A stretch of DNA of 64,000 nucleotides from Budorcas taxicolor. Lineage: Eukaryota > Chordata > Mammalia > Artiodactyla > Bovidae. A model generated the notes under the pieces. It was not told the origin of the DNA. It did no database searches and saw only the letters and a program-made list of their open reading frames with translations. The stretch is taken from positions 18,678,434 to 18,742,433 of the forward strand of contig NC_068934.1 of NCBI RefSeq assembly GCF_023091745.1, given 5' to 3'. How positions within the stretch are numbered: position 1 is the stretch's first letter; each line of letters opens with the position of its first letter. Position numbers and translations under genes: made by a program. Shown piece after piece: positions 45,045-55,630 of this stretch.

Positions 45045-45345
45045 TTGGAGGAACTCTGGTTGTTTACATAGTTGAAAGAGAAAACTTTAGGGAAGATACA
45101 GCTATCTTCAAATATTTGAAGGTTCCACTAAAAGAGGAGTTGAAAATATTTTCTTTGAAACTAGAGAATAAGAGCAAGAACTAGAGGGAGGAAGATGTAG
45201 GTAGGCAGAGGTTTTACTTTGTATAAGGTTAACTTTCTAATAACTAGAATTTTCTAAGGTTAAATAAATGTTCTGTCCCTAAAGCTTGTCAAGCAAAGAT
45301 TTATAGGGATGCTCTGGAGGAGTTTAGCACATTAGGTAAGGAATA
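45045..45345 (+). repeat. CR1/L3-like LINE 3' region
   Basis: 'atcttcaaatatttgaaggt', 'gtataaggttaactttctaa', 'taactagaattttctaaggt' and 'atagggatgctctggaggag' follow the 3' end of a very old CR1-type LINE in the right order. Confidence 0.48.
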
Positions 45346-45544
45346 GATCAGAAGGGTAGTTTTCTGCAATAGTTTGAAAACCATTAGGCTGTATTTCTGA
45401 GATATCTATGAATCGGAATTTATATTCATTGATCCTTTTCTAATTCTGTGAATCCATGTCTTGGTTTGCAGTCTCAGTCAAGAAACCAAATATGAGAAAC
45501 ATATAGTAGAAATTTTAATTGTATGGTTAATTGCTTTCACTTGA

Positions 45545-45925
45545 TTTTTTTTAATAGACTTTATTTTTTAGAGCAGTTTTAGAGTCACACAAAGAAATTG
45601 AGCACGAAGTATAGAGAGTTCATATATATGCTCTTCCCCTAGGAATATATTAATACAACCTCTCACCGTCCACATTCCACAGTATCTTGGTACATTTGGT
45701 AAAATGAATGAACCCTATGTTGATACATTATCACCCAAATGTCTGCATTTAGAGTTTACCACCCCGCCTTTTTTCCCCCTATTTTTTTTTGGCTGTGTGC
45801 AGCATGTGGGATCTTAGTTCCCTAACCAGGGATCAAGCTGCAGTGGAAGCGTGGTGCCTTAGACCACCAGGGAATTCTAGAGTTCACTCTCAGTTGTTGA
45901 TGTTTTGAAAGAAAACGTGTATGTC
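45545..45925 (-). repeat. L1M 3' end, reverse
   Basis: 'agactttattttttagagca', 'gttttagagtcacacaaaga', 'acattatcacccaaatgtct', then 'agagttcactctcagttgtt' after a CHR insertion. Confidence 0.58.
45783..45877 (-). mobile_element. CHR-type SINE
   Basis: 'tttggctgtgtgcagcatgt', 'ttagttccctaaccagggat', head 'agaccaccagggaattct'. Confidence 0.8.
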
Positions 45926-46091
45926 CTTGCCCATCTTTAGCAAAGTGGTCTTTAGTTGTCTCTTGTCCTGGTCTAGTCTTTTCTGACTCGGAAGTCTAAA
46001 AGACAACTAGACCAACATCTGTTTCGAAAGAATAGTCATCTTTTGAGAAAGTCCTTTTTTTCAGTAATCTCATTAAGAAATGTTTTATTTT

Positions 46092-46123
46092 GCTGATTAA
46101 CGGTATTTTTTCTTCCTTTTAAG
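46092..46123 (+). promoter_or_regulatory. RSF1: RSF1 exon 2 splice acceptor
   Basis: A T/C-rich tract (46105-46121) leads to AAG at 46121-46123. 'GCTGATTAAC' at 46092-46101 contains two branch-point-like adenines (46096 and 46100), 24-28 nt before the exon, a normal distance. Confidence 0.85.
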
Positions 46124-46215
46124 TACCTAAAGAACTGGTGGAGCTCCATTTGAAGTTGATGAGGAAGATTGGCAAATCTGTTACAGCAGACAGATGGGAA
46201 AAATACTTGATCAAG
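46124..46215 (+). CDS. RSF1: RSF1 coding exon 2
   Basis: RSF1 is the histone-binding subunit that pairs with the SNF2H ATPase (SMARCA5) in the nuclear RSF complex, which spaces nucleosomes. The 92-nt exon starts with the last two bases of a valine codon and then encodes 30 residues: PKELVELHLKLMRKIGKSV, then TADRWEKYLIK. I recognise this as human RSF1 residues 63-93, in the N-terminal DDT/WHIM-like part that binds the ATPase. It ends on a whole codon, so phase is 1 in and 0 out. No stop, no substitution seen against remembered human sequence, and codons are unlike the surrounding repeats. The exon encoding ICQEFNSTW should follow but is not in the window. Confidence 0.95.
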
Positions 46216-46221
46216 GTAAAT
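46216..46221 (+). promoter_or_regulatory. RSF1: RSF1 exon 2 splice donor
   Basis: AAG|GTAAAT, a strong U1-type donor. Confidence 0.9.
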
Positions 46222-46389
46222 ATTTATAAATCACCTTCTCTGAAATATTATTCTATCTAGCATAAATTGATGTTATATTTCATAATGTGCTCTGACTTTT
46301 AAAATGTTCTTAAAGTTGCAAAGTATGAACCAGAAATCCATATGACTACTTTTGCAGCAACTATGCAGTGGTCTAGAGTCCTGAAGATT

Positions 46390-46575
46390 TTAGAGGTGAT
46401 ACATATCTTTTGTGGCAAACACTGTGCTCAGGACTCTTCATGTTTTCTCTCAGTTGATCCTTAAAATCATCCTAATCAACTTAATTAAAGTATGGACAGG
46501 GCCCAATAAAGTTGTCATTTTTCTTTGAGGTCACATAGTATGTATAGACAGAGCCAAAATTTGTCTTTTACCTAA
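46390..46575 (+). repeat. MIR fragment
   Basis: 'caaacactgtgctcaggact', 'cagttgatccttaaaatcat', 'tgaggtcacatagtatgtat' follow MIR. Confidence 0.57.
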
Positions 46576-47093
46576 AAGTTAAAATGTCTTTTACTTAAAA
46601 GGTAATACTGACTCAAAAACTCTTGGGTCAGTATGAAAGACTAAGTTATCATTAGACCAAACCTATTGTAAATGAGAACAGTCTGGGTAATCAGAAAACA
46701 GTTGCTTTGGGATAAACCCTATTAATGGCAAGGCCATTCAGGAAAAATTGTCTGGAATTGCATCCAAACTTTGAGATCCACACAATTTTTTGTGAGTTGG
46801 GGGAGATGGTATGGTATTTGAACTCTTAACATATTAGAATATTAAGATTATATTTTTAGGTGATTGAAAAATTGCAATTTTCTTGTCTAGACAAAAAAAT
46901 TTGTTTTTGTATACATCTTGTATACAAAACACGAAGCTTTGCATACATGTGTTGTCGTGTCTGCTTTTGCAGGGGGTAGTGTATGTATATGGTTGTGGAG
47001 TGCTGTGAAAAAAAGAACCATGAAGAGACAAGAGTTGCTTTTTCTTATTATGAAAATCACACTTGCTGTTCCTGGTATCTTTGCTGCATATTG
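46576..47093. other. No recognisable feature
   Basis: Intron sequence; overlapping short frames near 46830-47130 on both strands have no support. Confidence 0.5.
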
Positions 47094-47141
47094 TTTTATG
47101 TCACTTAATTTGGACATCACTTCAAATTAAGTGACATAAAA
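47094..47141. repeat. Perfect inverted repeat (hairpin)
   Basis: Left arm TTTTATGTCACTTAATTTG (47094-47112) and right arm CAAATTAAGTGACATAAAA (47123-47141) are exact reverse complements, 19 bp each, around a 10-nt loop GACATCACTT. Not part of any repeat I recognise. Pairing could form in DNA or in the RSF1 pre-mRNA. Confidence 0.95.
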
Positions 47142-47667
47142 TAATAATCATTTTAGTCACCTCAGTGACACTGTGGATTGGGAGTCTGAGGTCACTTTCA
47201 CTGTACTTTGTTGGCTGAAGCAGTCACAGTTCTCCCAGATTTAGGGAGAGGAAGACTAGACCCTCAACTCTCAGTGAGTGGTAGGAGTGTCTTAACTTTT
47301 GAAAAGCCCACTCTGAGATGAATCAATATCTTTTGTACAAGTTTGAAACCTTGAAAAGTTGGCTTAGCATTTCAAAAATTTGGTGCTGTGGGATTTTCTA
47401 AAAGCCTTGATTAACTAATATTTAATTATATCTCTGAACTATATTAAGCTGTGAATAATAAAGGAGCGGATTTTTAACTATTTAAAGTCTTAAAAAATGC
47501 CAGTGGTTGAAGGGAGGTACCAGTGAAGTTGCTGTTTTACCTTTAACAAAGTATTCATTAAGGATTAAGAATCTAGATCTGGACCTTAAAAAGAGATGCT
47601 GGAATTTCAGTACAGTAATCTTTTAAATTAAAAGTAATTTTATTTATTGTTTATGCTAGGTCTTTGT
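47142..47667. other. No recognisable feature
   Basis: AT-rich intron sequence. Confidence 0.5.
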
Positions 47668-47867
47668 TGGGCTTTCCTTGTGGCTCAGCTGGTAAAGAAT
47701 CTGCCTGCAGTGCCGGAGACCTGAGTTCTATCCCTGGGTTGGGAAGATCCCCTGGAGAAGGGAAAGGCTACCCACTCCAGTATTCTGGCCTGGAGAATTC
47801 CATGGACTGTGTAGTCCACGGGGTCGCAAAGAGTTGGACATGACTGAGCAACTTTCACTTTCACTTC
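47668..47867 (+). mobile_element. Bov-tA SINE
   Basis: Head 'gggctttccttgtggctcag', body 'gggaagatcccctggagaag', tail 'gactgagcaactttcacttt'. Complete and close to consensus. Confidence 0.93.
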
Positions 47868-48156
47868 ATTGGTCTTCGTTGCTGCTCAGGCTTTTCTCTA
47901 GTATAACAAGTGGGGCCTTCTCTCTCATTGCAGTGGCTTCTCTTGTTGCTGAGCACAGGTTCTGGGACCCAGCGGCTTCAGCGGTTGGGGCACGTCTCAG
48001 TAGTTGCAGTTTCTGGGCTCTGGAGCACAGGCTCAAGAGGTGTGGCTCATGAACTTAGTTGCTCCATGATATGTGGGATCTTCCAGGACCAGGGATTAAA
48101 CCTGTGTCTCCTGCTTTGGCAGGTGAATTCTTTACCACTGAGCCGCCAAGGAAGCC
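47868..48156 (-). mobile_element. CHR-2-like SINE
   Basis: 'ggtcttcgttgctgctcagg', 'tctcattgcagtggcttctc', 'gtgggatcttccaggaccag', head 'ctgagccgccaaggaagccc'. Tail-to-tail with the preceding Bov-tA. Confidence 0.87.
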
Positions 48157-48172
48157 CAGGATAGTCATTTTT

Positions 48173-48896
48173 TTGTTTGTTTTTTATTTTTTAAAATTAA
48201 TTTATTATAATTGGAGGCTAATTATAATATTGTGGTGGTTTTTGCCATACATTGGCATGAATCAGCCATGGGTGTACATGGGTCCGCCTCCTCCAGAACC
48301 CCCCTCCCACCACCCTCCCCATCCTATCCCTCTGGGTTGTTCCACTGCACTGGTTTTGAGTGCCCTGTTCCATGCATTGAACTTGGACTGGTCATCTATT
48401 TCACATGTGGTATTATACGTGTTTCAATGCTATTCTCTCAAATCATCCCACCCTCGCCTTCTCCCACAGAGTCCAAAAGTCTGTTCTTTATATCTCTGTC
48501 TCTTTTGCTGTCTCGCATATAGGGTCGTCGTTACCATCTTTCTAAATTCCATATATATGCGTTAATACACTGTATTGGTGTTTTTCTTTCTGATTTACTT
48601 TACTCTGTATAATAGGCTCCAGTTTCATCCACCTCATTAGAACTGACTCAAATGTGTTCTTTTTAATAGCTGAGTAATATTCCATTGTGTATATGTACCA
48701 CAGCTTTCTTATCTATTCGTCTGCTGATGGACATCCAGGTTGCTTCCATGTCCTGGCTGTTGTAAACAGTGCTGCGATGAACATTGGGGTACACGTGTCT
48801 CTTTCACTTCTGGTTTTTTTAAGGAATCTCCACACTGTTCTCCATAGTGGCTGTACTAGTTTGCATTCCCACCAGCAGTGTAAGAGGGTTCCCTTT
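48173..48896 (-). mobile_element. Ruminant L1 3' end with 16-bp TSD
   Basis: 'taatttattataattggagg', 'atcagccatgggtgtacatg', 'taatattccattgtgtatat', 'attcccaccagcagtgtaag' are a young ruminant L1 3' end, 5'-truncated to 724 bp. Perfect target-site duplication CAGGATAGTCATTTTT at 48157-48172 and 48897-48912. Its upstream copy begins at the end of the CHR-2 SINE. Confidence 0.95.
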
Positions 48897-49014
48897 CAGG
48901 ATAGTCATTTTTAATGTGACATTTTAAAGCAGTGTAGTTGTATCTAAATCTGTCTGTTAAAGTAGATTTGTTTGTTTTTTATACTTTCTAAGAACTGAAG
49001 TAGAAATATCTTGT

Positions 49015-49165
49015 ATACTAATCTCAGCTCTGCTGTTAAACTCTGGGTCCATGGATGATCTGCTTTTGCCCCCGTTGTATCTTAGTTTCTTCATAAAATG
49101 TGAAAATTAGAACAGGATGATTTAAAAATCCTTAAGTTCTAAGATTATAACCACAGATTCTGAGT
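49015..49165 (+). repeat. MIR-like fragment
   Basis: 'tctcagctctgctgttaaac', 'cttagtttcttcataaaatg', 'aggatgatttaaaaatcctt' follow the late MIR phrase. Confidence 0.52.
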
Positions 49166-50506
49166 GTTTTTTAGTTGAAGTTTATTCACATAACATAAAA
49201 TTTGCCCTTTGAAATTATACAGTTCAGTGTTTTTTTAGTATATTCATAAGGTTGTGCAACCATCACCATTATCCAAAACAGAACCTCTTCATTGCCCCAA
49301 AAGAAACCCTCATACCCAGCTGCAGTTACTTCCTCCTTCCCTAGTCCTTAGCAACCACTGATCTCTTTTCTGACTCTATGGATTTGCATATTCTGAAAGT
49401 TTCATATAAATAGAATTACAATTTGTAGCCTTTGTGTTTGGCTTCTTTCACTTAGCATAATGTTTTTAAGGCTCACCTATGTTGTAGCACCTATCAGAAC
49501 TTTGTTCCTTTTTGAGCCTGATTAATAGTCTATGATGTGGATAATACTACATTTTATCCATTTATCGGTTTATGGTATTTGACTTGTTTCTGTCTTTCAG
49601 CTATTATAAATAGTACTGCTATGAACATTTGTGAACAAGTGTTTTGGTAGATGTGGTCAGTTTTTTGAGTATTTATCTAAGGGTAAAATTGGTATGTCAT
49701 ATGGTAATTCTTTAACTTTTTGAGAAACTACCAGACTTTTCAAGACAGCTCCAATGGTTTACATTTCCCCTAGGAACCTATAAGGGCTCCATCTTTTCCA
49801 CATCCCTCCTTACCAATACTTGTTATTAAATGATTGATTTTATTCATCCCAGTGGAGATGAAGTGTTACCTCATTGAGGTTTTGGTTTGCATTTCCCTTA
49901 AAGTCTAAATGATGTTGAGCCTTTTTCTCATGTGCTTGTGTATCTTCTTTGGAAAAATGTCTGTTCATATCCTTGTCCATCTTTTAATTGACTGTCTTTG
50001 TTTTTGAGTTTTTTAAGTATATACTGCATACTAGACACTTAACAGATTTATGGTTTGCAAATATCTACTCCAATTATGTGTGTTATCTTTTCAGTTTCTA
50101 TGTAATGTCTTTTGATGCATGGAAGTTTTAATTTAGATTAACTCCAATTTTTTTCTTTTGTGGCTAGTGCTTCAGTGTCATATATAAGAAGTCATTGCCC
50201 AACACAGGGTCGTAAAAATCTAATCCTATATTTTGGGAGCTTTTATACTTTCAGCTCTTAAATTTAGATCTAACCCATTTAATTTTTGAATATACTCTTA
50301 GATAGGAGTTCAGCTATATTCTTTCGCACATAGATATCTGTTTGTTCTGTTATGATTTGTCAAAAACATTATTTTTTCCCTCACTGGATTGCCTTGACAT
50401 CCTTGTAGAAAGTCAGTTGACTATAAGTGTGAGAATTTATTTCTGAAGTCTTCATTCTGTTGACTTTCATGTTGTTATTTATGCTAGTACCATGTAGTCT
50501 TGGTTA

Positions 50507-50708
50507 CTGTGGTGGCTCAGACAGTAAAGAATCCGCCTGCATTGTGGGAGACCTGGCTTTGATCCCTGGGTTGGGAAGATCCCCAGGAGGAGGGCATGGC
50601 AACCCACTCCAGTATTCTTGCCTGGAGAATCCCCATGGACAGAGGAGCCTGGCGGGCTACAGTCCATGGGGTCACAAAGAGCTGGACACGACTGAGGGAC
50701 TAAGCACA
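50507..50708 (+). mobile_element. Bov-tA SINE
   Basis: 'ctgtggtggctcagacagta', 'cccaggaggagggcatggca', 'gagctggacacgactgaggg'. Complete. Confidence 0.92.
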
Positions 50709-50989
50709 CAGCATATGGATATGGTAGCTTTGTGGCAAGTATTTAAATTGTTTACCTTTCACAAAATTGTTTTGGCTATTCTACATCACTTTCATTTCCT
50801 TACGAGTTTGAAGATCAGCTTATCAACATCTGCGAAAATGCCAGTTAGAATTTGTATAGGGATTGTATATAATCTGTAGATAAATTTGGGGAATATTGGC
50901 TTCTTAATAATAGTAAGTTCTCTGAGCCATGAAAATGAGATGTCTTTCAAAATATGTAAGTCTTTAATTCCTTTCAACAATATTTTGTG

Positions 50990-51112
50990 GGCGCTTCCTT
51001 GGCCAGTCTGCACTTCCAGTGCAGGGGCACAGGTCCAGTCCATTGTTAGGCAACTAGGACCCCATGTGCTATGTGGCGTGGTCAAAAAATAAATAAAATT
51101 AAAAAAAATTTG
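50990..51112 (+). mobile_element. CHR-1/ART2A-like SINE
   Basis: 'gcgcttccttggccagtctg', 'tgttaggcaactaggacccc', tail 'gtggtcaaaaaataaataaa'. Confidence 0.8.
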
Positions 51113-52139
51113 TTTTGCAGTTTTCAAATTCTGGTCTTAGACTTTAGCATTTTGCCATTTTTGATGGTATTGTAAATGGAATTTTCTTTATTTCATTTTC
51201 ATATCATTCATTTTTAGTGTTGTGGAAATACAACTAATGATTGTATATTGATCTTGTATGTTGCAACTTTGCCAAAGTCATTTGTTAGCTCAAATAGCTT
51301 TTTCTGTAGTGAATTCTTAAGATTTTCTATATACATGATTATGTCATCTGCAGACATTTACGTCCTCTCCAGTCTGGATGCCCTTTATTTTTCTTGTGTA
51401 ATTGCTTTCCTGGAACTTCTAATACACTGTTGGATGGAAATGGTGAGAGCAGACATGTTTGTCATGTTCCTGATCCTAGGGAGAAAGTTTTTGGTCTTTC
51501 AGCTTTTATTATGTATGTATGTTATTTGAGGGATTTTCATTGATGTCCTTTATCAGATTGAGGAAATCCTCTTTTCCCCCCTGGTTTGTTGAGTATTTCT
51601 GTCATGAAAGCTGTTGGATTTTGTCAAGTGTTTTTTTCTGCATCTATTGAGATAACCATGTGAATTTTGTCCTTTATTGATCTGTAGTGTGTTACATTGA
51701 TTAGTTTTCGTATGTTGAAACCTTGCAAGCCTGCAGTCAATCCCACTTGGTCATGGTCCACAATCTATTTTATATGTTGTAGCTTTGGTTTGTTCATTTA
51801 TTTTTGAAGATTTTTGTGCCTGTGTTCATAAGGGATATCGATTTTCTTTTTCTTGAGGTATCTTTGTCTGGTTTTAAAATCTGGGCAATGCTGGTCTAAT
51901 GTTGAATTGAGAAATGTTTCCTCTGCTTTCATTTTTTTTATGGCTGTCTGTGAGGTATTAGAATTTAGCAATGAAGCCATGTGGGCTTGGGCTTTTCTTT
52001 GTTGAAAATTTTTTTGTTCGTTTGTTAAACCAGTCTCTTTAATTGTTACTGGTTTATTCTGATTTGTATTTCTTCTTGTGTCAAGTTCAGTATTTGTGCC
52101 TTTCCAGGAAATTGTCTATATTATTAGATTAACTGTTTT

Positions 52140-52266
52140 GAAGTGAAGTTGCTCAGTCATGTCCAACTCTTTGTGACCCCAGGGACTGTAGCCTGCCAGG
52201 CTCTTCTGTCCATGGAATTCTCCAGGCCAGAATACTGGAATGGGTAGCCATTCCCTTCTCCAGGGG
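52140..52266 (-). mobile_element. BovA-type SINE, headless
   Basis: 'gaagtgaagttgctcagtca' to 'cattcccttctccagggg'. Reverse monomer lacking a tRNA-like head. Confidence 0.88.
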
Positions 52267-52989
52267 ATTATTTGTTTTATTGGCATACAGTTGTTCATAG
52301 AATTCACTTATAATTATTCTTACTTTTGCAAGGTCTGTAATAATGTTCCTCGTTTCTTTCCTCTTCTTACTGATGTGGTCTCTTTTTTCCTGGTCAGTCT
52401 AGTTCTTTGTAAAATTTTATCTTTTTAAGAACCCACTTTCGGTTTAATTGAATTTCTCTGTTGTTTTTCTGTTTGATTATTTTCTTCCTTGTACTTGCTT
52501 TGTGTTTAGTTCTTCTTTTCTTAAAGTAAAAGTTTAGGTTATCAGTTTGAGGTATTCCTTTTTTTTCCAATATATTTATTTTCAGCTGTTCCATCTAATC
52601 CCTGCTTAGCTTCATCCTGTAAACTGGCACATTGTTTTTCACTTTCATTCATTTCTAAGTATTTTCTCTTTTCCTTTCTGATTTCTTTTTTGACCTATTG
52701 GTTATTTAGTAGTATGTTGTTTCCACGTTTCTGAATTTCCCCAGTGTTTTCCTGTTTTTGATTTCTAATTTCATTCCATTATGTAGGAGAACATACTTCA
52801 TTCTTTAGTATTACAAATTTTAATTTTTCTACTTAGATATCTATTTATAGGGATTTGCTAACTTCATATATATATTTACTGTCCTTTTTTTCCCCTGATT
52901 TTTAAGACTTGTGCTTCCCTGTCCCTTTTCCTTTTTTGACATGGTAATGTTGCTACTATTTTATTTAAATAACTATAAATTCCATTAAC

Positions 52990-53487
52990 TTTTTAAAAAG
53001 TTAAAATATTTTTTATTTTGACTGTGCTGGGAGTTTGTTTCAGGACATGAGCTCTCTCTAGTTTTGGTACTTCTTGGAAAAGACCCTGATGTTGGGAAAG
53101 ATTGAAGGTGGAAGGAGAAGGGGACGACAGAGGAGGAGATGGTTGGATGGCATCACCGACGCAATGGACATGAGTTTTAGTAAACCCTGGGAGTTGATGA
53201 TGGACAGGGAAGCCTGGCGTGCTGCAGTCTTTGGGGTTGCAAAGAGTCGGACTCGACTGAGCGACTGAACTGAACTGAGTTTTGGTACATGGGGTTCTGA
53301 TTGCGGTGGCTTCTCTTGTGGAGCATGAGCTCCAGGGTGCCTGGGCTTCAGTGGTTGTGGCCTCTCGGCTCTAGAGTGCTGGCTCAATAGTTCTGTCACA
53401 TGGAATTCTCCCAGAGCAGGGATCAAACCTGTGTCTCCTGCACTGGCAGGCAGATTCTTTTACCACTGAGCCACCAGGGAAGCCCCT
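52990..53487 (-). mobile_element. CHR-2-like SINE split by BovB
   Basis: Left piece 52990-53070 ('tattttgactgtgctgggag', 'caggacatgagctctctcta') and right piece 53289-53487 ('tctgattgcggtggcttctc', head 'gagccaccagggaagcccc') belong to one reverse SINE. Confidence 0.82.
53071..53277 (+). mobile_element. BovB 3' end with 11-bp TSD
   Basis: 'cttggaaaagaccctgatgt' to (GAACT)n. Target-site duplication AGTTTTGGTAC at 53060-53070 and 53278-53288, within the CHR-2 SINE. Confidence 0.95.
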
Positions 53488-53499
53488 AAATAGAGTTCT

Positions 53500-53690
53500 G
53501 ATGTTAGAAAATCTGGGCTCCCTTCTTGGTTTCTCAGCACTATTGATGTCTGGAAATTTTTATCACTCGTCTGAATCTAAGCTGATTGATCTGTAAATCT
53601 GGGGAAAATGCAGTCTTATTAAATGTTAACATTTATCTCTCAGAATTGTGAGAATTTAATGAAATAATGTATGAATGGACTCAAAACTAA
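53500..53690 (+). repeat. MIR fragment
   Basis: 'atctgtaaatctggggaaaa', 'cagaattgtgagaatttaat' and 'gaaataatgtatg' follow MIR. Confidence 0.57.
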
Positions 53691-53827
53691 TGTCTGACAT
53701 TGGCTTCAAGAAGAAGACTGTTGTTAAAGATGATATATGCTGAAGATACTATCAAAGCTTATATTCCTACCTTATTTTTAAGATACATAAAAGCTTAATA
53801 TTAATGTAATTTAGTTAATAGAAGGTT

Positions 53828-54277
53828 GTTGTTCAGTTGCTAAGTTGTATCTGACTTTTTGCTATCCCCTGAATTGCAACATGCCAGGCTTCCCTGTCCT
53901 CCACTGTCTCCCAGAATTTGCTCAAACTCATGGAGAAGGCACTGGCACCCCACTCCAGTACTCTTGCCTGGAAAATCCCATGGACAGAGGAGCCTGGTGG
54001 GCTACAGTCCATGGTGTCGCTAAGAGTCGGACACGACTGAGCGACTTCACTTTCACTTTTCATTTTCATGCATTGGAGAAGGAAATGGCAACCCACTCCA
54101 GTGTTCTTGCCTGGAGAATCTCAGGGATGGGGATGCCTGGTGGGCTGCCATCTATGGGGTTGCACAGAGTCGGACACGACTGAAGCACCTTAGCAGCAGC
54201 AGCATGTGTAATGAGTCGGTGATGCCATCCAACCATCTCATCCTCTGTCGTCCACTTCTCCTCTTCTCCTTCTACCA
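53828..54277 (-). mobile_element. BovB 3' end split by BOV-A2
   Basis: 53828-53931 ('ttgttcagttgctaagttgt', 'gccaggcttccctgtcctcc') and 54207-54277 ('gagtcggtgatgccatccaa', 'tctcatcctctgtcgtcc') are consecutive BovB parts. Confidence 0.9.
53932..54203 (+). mobile_element. BOV-A2 SINE, complete
   Basis: Full dimer from 'ggagaaggcactggcacccc' to a GCAGCAGCAGCA tail. CATG is present on both sides (53928-53931 and 54203-54206). Confidence 0.93.
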
Positions 54278-54672
54278 TACCACAAAAGCTCTTAACATGT
54301 TTACTGACATGGTAGGTTGTTTCTTAAATTCTGAAGGCAAAAATAGATGGCTTTATATGAATCACAAAGACAAATGAAGTATGCTCAACATGGAAGTGTC
54401 TTTACTGTAATGACTATATGGAATCTAAGTTGTATTCTGCTGGTTGCTGTCTAGGCCAGTTTATTTAGTCTTCACATTTTTATGGCCTTAAATACAGTCC
54501 TTTATAAAAAAAGGAAGGAGAAAGTACCTTCTATATATGAAGTCTTAACGCAAACTGAGCAGGAGTAGGTTCATAGATGGATATCTCCATTTTACATAAC
54601 TGCAATTGCCTTTTAAATAATCTCTATCCGTCATCAGAATTCATGAGAACTAGACCTTGTAGGCCGTATTCA
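54278..54672. other. No recognisable feature
   Basis: Intron sequence with a short A run near 54508. Confidence 0.5.
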
Positions 54673-54958
54673 CTTTCAGTTCAGTTCAGTTCAGTGGCTC
54701 AGTTCTGTCCGACTCTTTGCGACCCCATGAATCACAGCACGCCAGGCCTCCCTGTCCATCACCAACTCCCGGAGTTCACTCAAACTCACGTCCATCGAGT
54801 CGGTGATGCCATCCAGCCATCTCATCCTCTGTTGTCCCCTTCTTCTCCTGCCCCCAGTCAGAGTCTTTTCCAGTGAGTCAACTCTTCGTATGAGGTGGCC
54901 AAAGTGCTGGAGTTTCAGCTTCAGCATCATTCCCTCCAAAGAAACTCAAGGGCTGATT
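54673..54958 (-). mobile_element. BovB 3' end, 5'-truncated
   Basis: Four TTCAG units, then 'catcaccaactcccggagtt' to 'caaagaaactcaagggctga'. Minus-strand frame 54691-54939 open for 82 residues. Confidence 0.94.
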
Positions 54959-55426
54959 AGGTATTTTTCTAGTGGAAATTTTACCTTCCCCGTTAAAATG
55001 GCTTTCGATTTTTCATCTTTCTTTAAGTGGTACTGTTGTCCATTTGTATTATGGAGAGCAAATTCTGTTTAAATCTGGAGCAGATATCCATTATCTGTTA
55101 GACCTTGGTCTTTGGCTCATAGCAGATGTTACCAATCTAAGCTTTTCCTGCCAACCCTAGTTTAGCAGACTACACTGCTACCACAAGTCAGTCAGCAATG
55201 GCATCTGTTTGCCATGTCTTGTTGTGTTTCTCTTAAACAGTTGAACTGAGACCTGTAGAGTGAGCAGAAAATTGTTGGGAAATTACCAATAGTTTGGCTT
55301 CACTATATATGGAGAATGGCAGTGAGTAGAAGCCTAGGGTTCATGTGAAAGAAAGTTACTGTAATAATTCAGCCAACCATTAAGAGGCCTGAAATAAGGT
55401 TTTGGCAGTAAGTATGGAAAGAAAGG
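54959..55426. other. No recognisable feature
   Basis: Intron sequence; the 89- and 62-residue frames here run out of the BovB and lack support. Confidence 0.5.
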
Positions 55427-55630
55427 GCTTCCCTGGTGGCTCAGACGGTAAAGAATCCACCTGCAATGCTGGAGCTGCAGGTTTGATTCCTGGATCAGGA
55501 AGATCCTCTGGAGAAGGAAATGGCAACCCATTCCAGTATTCTTGCCTGGGAAATCCCATGGACAGAGGAGTTTGGCGGGCTATAGTCCATGGGATCGCAG
55601 AGTTGGACATGACTGAGTGACTAAATAGCA
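55427..55630 (+). mobile_element. Bov-tA SINE
   Basis: Head 'gggcttccctggtggctcag', body 'ggaagatcctctggagaagg', end 'gttggacatgactgagtgac'. Complete. Confidence 0.93.

Larger units (their letters stand above)
1..46123 (+). other. RSF1: RSF1 intron 1 (3' part)
   Basis: This is inferred from the exon at 46124. The acceptor AG sits at 46122-46123 and the exon begins in the middle of a codon, so a coding exon must lie further left. RSF1 exon 1 encodes an alanine- and proline-rich start and should be very GC-rich. No such CpG-dense stretch with a matching reading frame is visible, so it probably lies outside the window. Almost everything recognisable here is transposable-element sequence. Confidence 0.7.
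49170..52830 (-). repeat. Old L1M, 3' UTR into ORF2
   Basis: Reverse L1 order over 3.6 kb: 'gtgcaaccatcaccattatc', 'atttgcatattctgaaagtt', 'gatgttgagcctttttctca', 'ttcattctgttgactttcat', 'gcagacatttacgtcctctc', 'cctgcagtcaatcccacttg'. Three ruminant SINEs interrupt it. No usable frame. Confidence 0.72.

Noticed and set aside
44954..45184. 76-residue ORF upstream of the RSF1 exon, considered as an alternative exon
   Set aside because: It lacks acceptor/donor structure, does not resemble RSF1, and half of it lies in a CR1/L3-like repeat.
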